49,384 nucleotides of DNA, from contig JAGZKI010000008.1 of the NCBI GenBank assembly GCA_018365265.1, positions 1-49,384 on the forward strand, written 5' to 3'. Made by a program: the position numbers and the translations under genes. The notes below the pieces were generated by a model. It saw only the letters and a list, made by a program, of their open reading frames with translations. It was not told where the DNA came from and ran no database searches. This document shows, one piece after another, positions 49,019 through 49,384 of this stretch. Positions within the stretch are counted from its first letter, which is position 1. Each line of letters starts with the position of its first letter. The stretch is from Streptococcus parasanguinis (GTDB taxonomy: Bacteria; Bacillota; Bacilli; Lactobacillales; Streptococcaceae).

Positions 49019-49037
49019 ATTATGTGACTTTCAGTCC

Positions 49038-49086
49038 GTCTCGCTCCGTTAGGTGCGAGACAAAAAAACCACCCGCTATGCGGGTG
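49038..49086 (+). mobile_element. Hairpins at the left side of an IS200/IS605 element
   Basis: GTCTCGC/GCGAGAC (49038-49061) and CACCCGC/GCGGGTG (49070-49086). IS200-type elements have subterminal hairpins that the transposase recognises; the second is the better candidate. The exact left border cannot be set. Confidence 0.55.
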
Positions 49087-49169
49087 CGCATCGAAGGTTA
49101 TACCAAAAAAGCTCCAAACGCAATACAATTAAGGTGTTCAAGCCAATTGTAAAGCGAAAGGAGAAAAAT

Positions 49170-49384
49170 ATGGCTCAAAAAGCACATAGTTTATCACACA
49201 CAAAATGGATGTGTAAATATCACATTGTGTTCACCCCTAAGTATAGACGAAAAGTGCTCTATAATCAATATCGAAGTAGTTTGGGAGAAATATTCCATAG
49301 ATTATGTAGTTATAAAGGTGTTGAGATTATCGAAGGTCATTTAATGCCAGATCATGTTCATATGTTGGTAAGCATTCCACCTAG
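49170..49384 (+). CDS. tnpA: IS200/IS605 family transposase TnpA, cut by window end
   Basis: Y1 HUH single-strand transposase; 71 codons are visible. MAQKAHSLSHTKWMCKYHIV begins it, FTPKYRRKVLY follows, and the metal-binding HVHMLV motif is at about residues 63-68. The catalytic Tyr lies beyond the window. AAGGAG (49159-49163) is 6 nt before the ATG. No tnpB is seen upstream; an IS200-type single-gene element is likely. Confidence 0.88.
   Translation, partial: MAQKAHSLSHTKWMCKYHIVFTPKYRRKVLYNQYRSSLGEIFHRLCSYKGVEIIEGHLMPDHVHMLVSIPP

Overview
The window is a piece of a low-GC Gram-positive chromosome, almost certainly an oral Streptococcus of the mitis/sanguinis/parasanguinis type. Evidence: AAGGAG-type ribosome binding sites, many TGnTATAAT extended -10 promoters, housekeeping gene order like that of pneumococcus and its relatives (livJHMGF-CBS protein; tmk-holB-yabA-rsmI; pyrH-frr-cvfB-yozE-phoH; ybeY-dgkA-era-mutM-coaE-MFS-rpmG-secG-rnr-smpB-tehB), a sortase-anchored LPxTG surface protein and a SlrA-type lipoprotein isomerase. 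The species is inferred, not proven.

Layout. 1-188: intergenic repeat and ylbG promoter. 195-5115: ylbG, then the branched-chain amino acid ABC importer livJ-livHMGF with a CodY-like operator on its promoter. 5290-6876: CBS/ACT protein and a convergent YitT-type membrane protein. 7026-11177: a tightly packed operon (tmk, holB, yabA, rsmI, GNAT, ogt, ArsC/Spx-like). 11200-12480: a decayed IS3-family element. 12543-14429: LPxTG protein with 13 PDPKP(T/A) repeats. 15074-18880: ABC-F ATPase, lipoprotein PPIase, EamA-like transporter. 19092-21184: three unknown membrane proteins in one transcription unit. 21310-27099: SAP-like protein, FtsK translocase, VOC protein, P-type ATPase. 27104-27284: an inverted copy of the 1-120 repeat. 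27290-32734: DUF3397 protein, rplK-rplA with two candidate L1 mRNA sites, pyrH-frr, cvfB, yozE, phoH. 32996-34878: ald and a GNAT. 34929-35001: tRNA-Thr. 35095-38856: a leader peptide and two tandem terminators in front of a BmrCD-type heterodimeric exporter. 38954-47736: the ybeY to tehB block. 48153-48695: a TetR regulator. 49170-end: a truncated IS200/IS605 transposase.

The two most interesting signals are non-coding. First, the 35095-35394 leader encodes a 23-residue peptide whose stop lies 12 nt before the first terminator; the two terminators share identical CCCAAG/CTTGGG arms, so the 3' arm of the first can pair with the 5' arm of the second. This fits ribosome-stalling attenuation of a drug exporter, as known for B. 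subtilis bmrB-bmrCD. Second, a structured repeat of about 130-160 bp occurs three times (16660, 32795, 47792), plus a 3' remnant near 14880. It has a closing stem and three hairpins, one of which shows compensatory changes in all copies, and two copies sit between duplicated terminator hairpins.

All calls come from reading the sequence; no database search or folding program was run.
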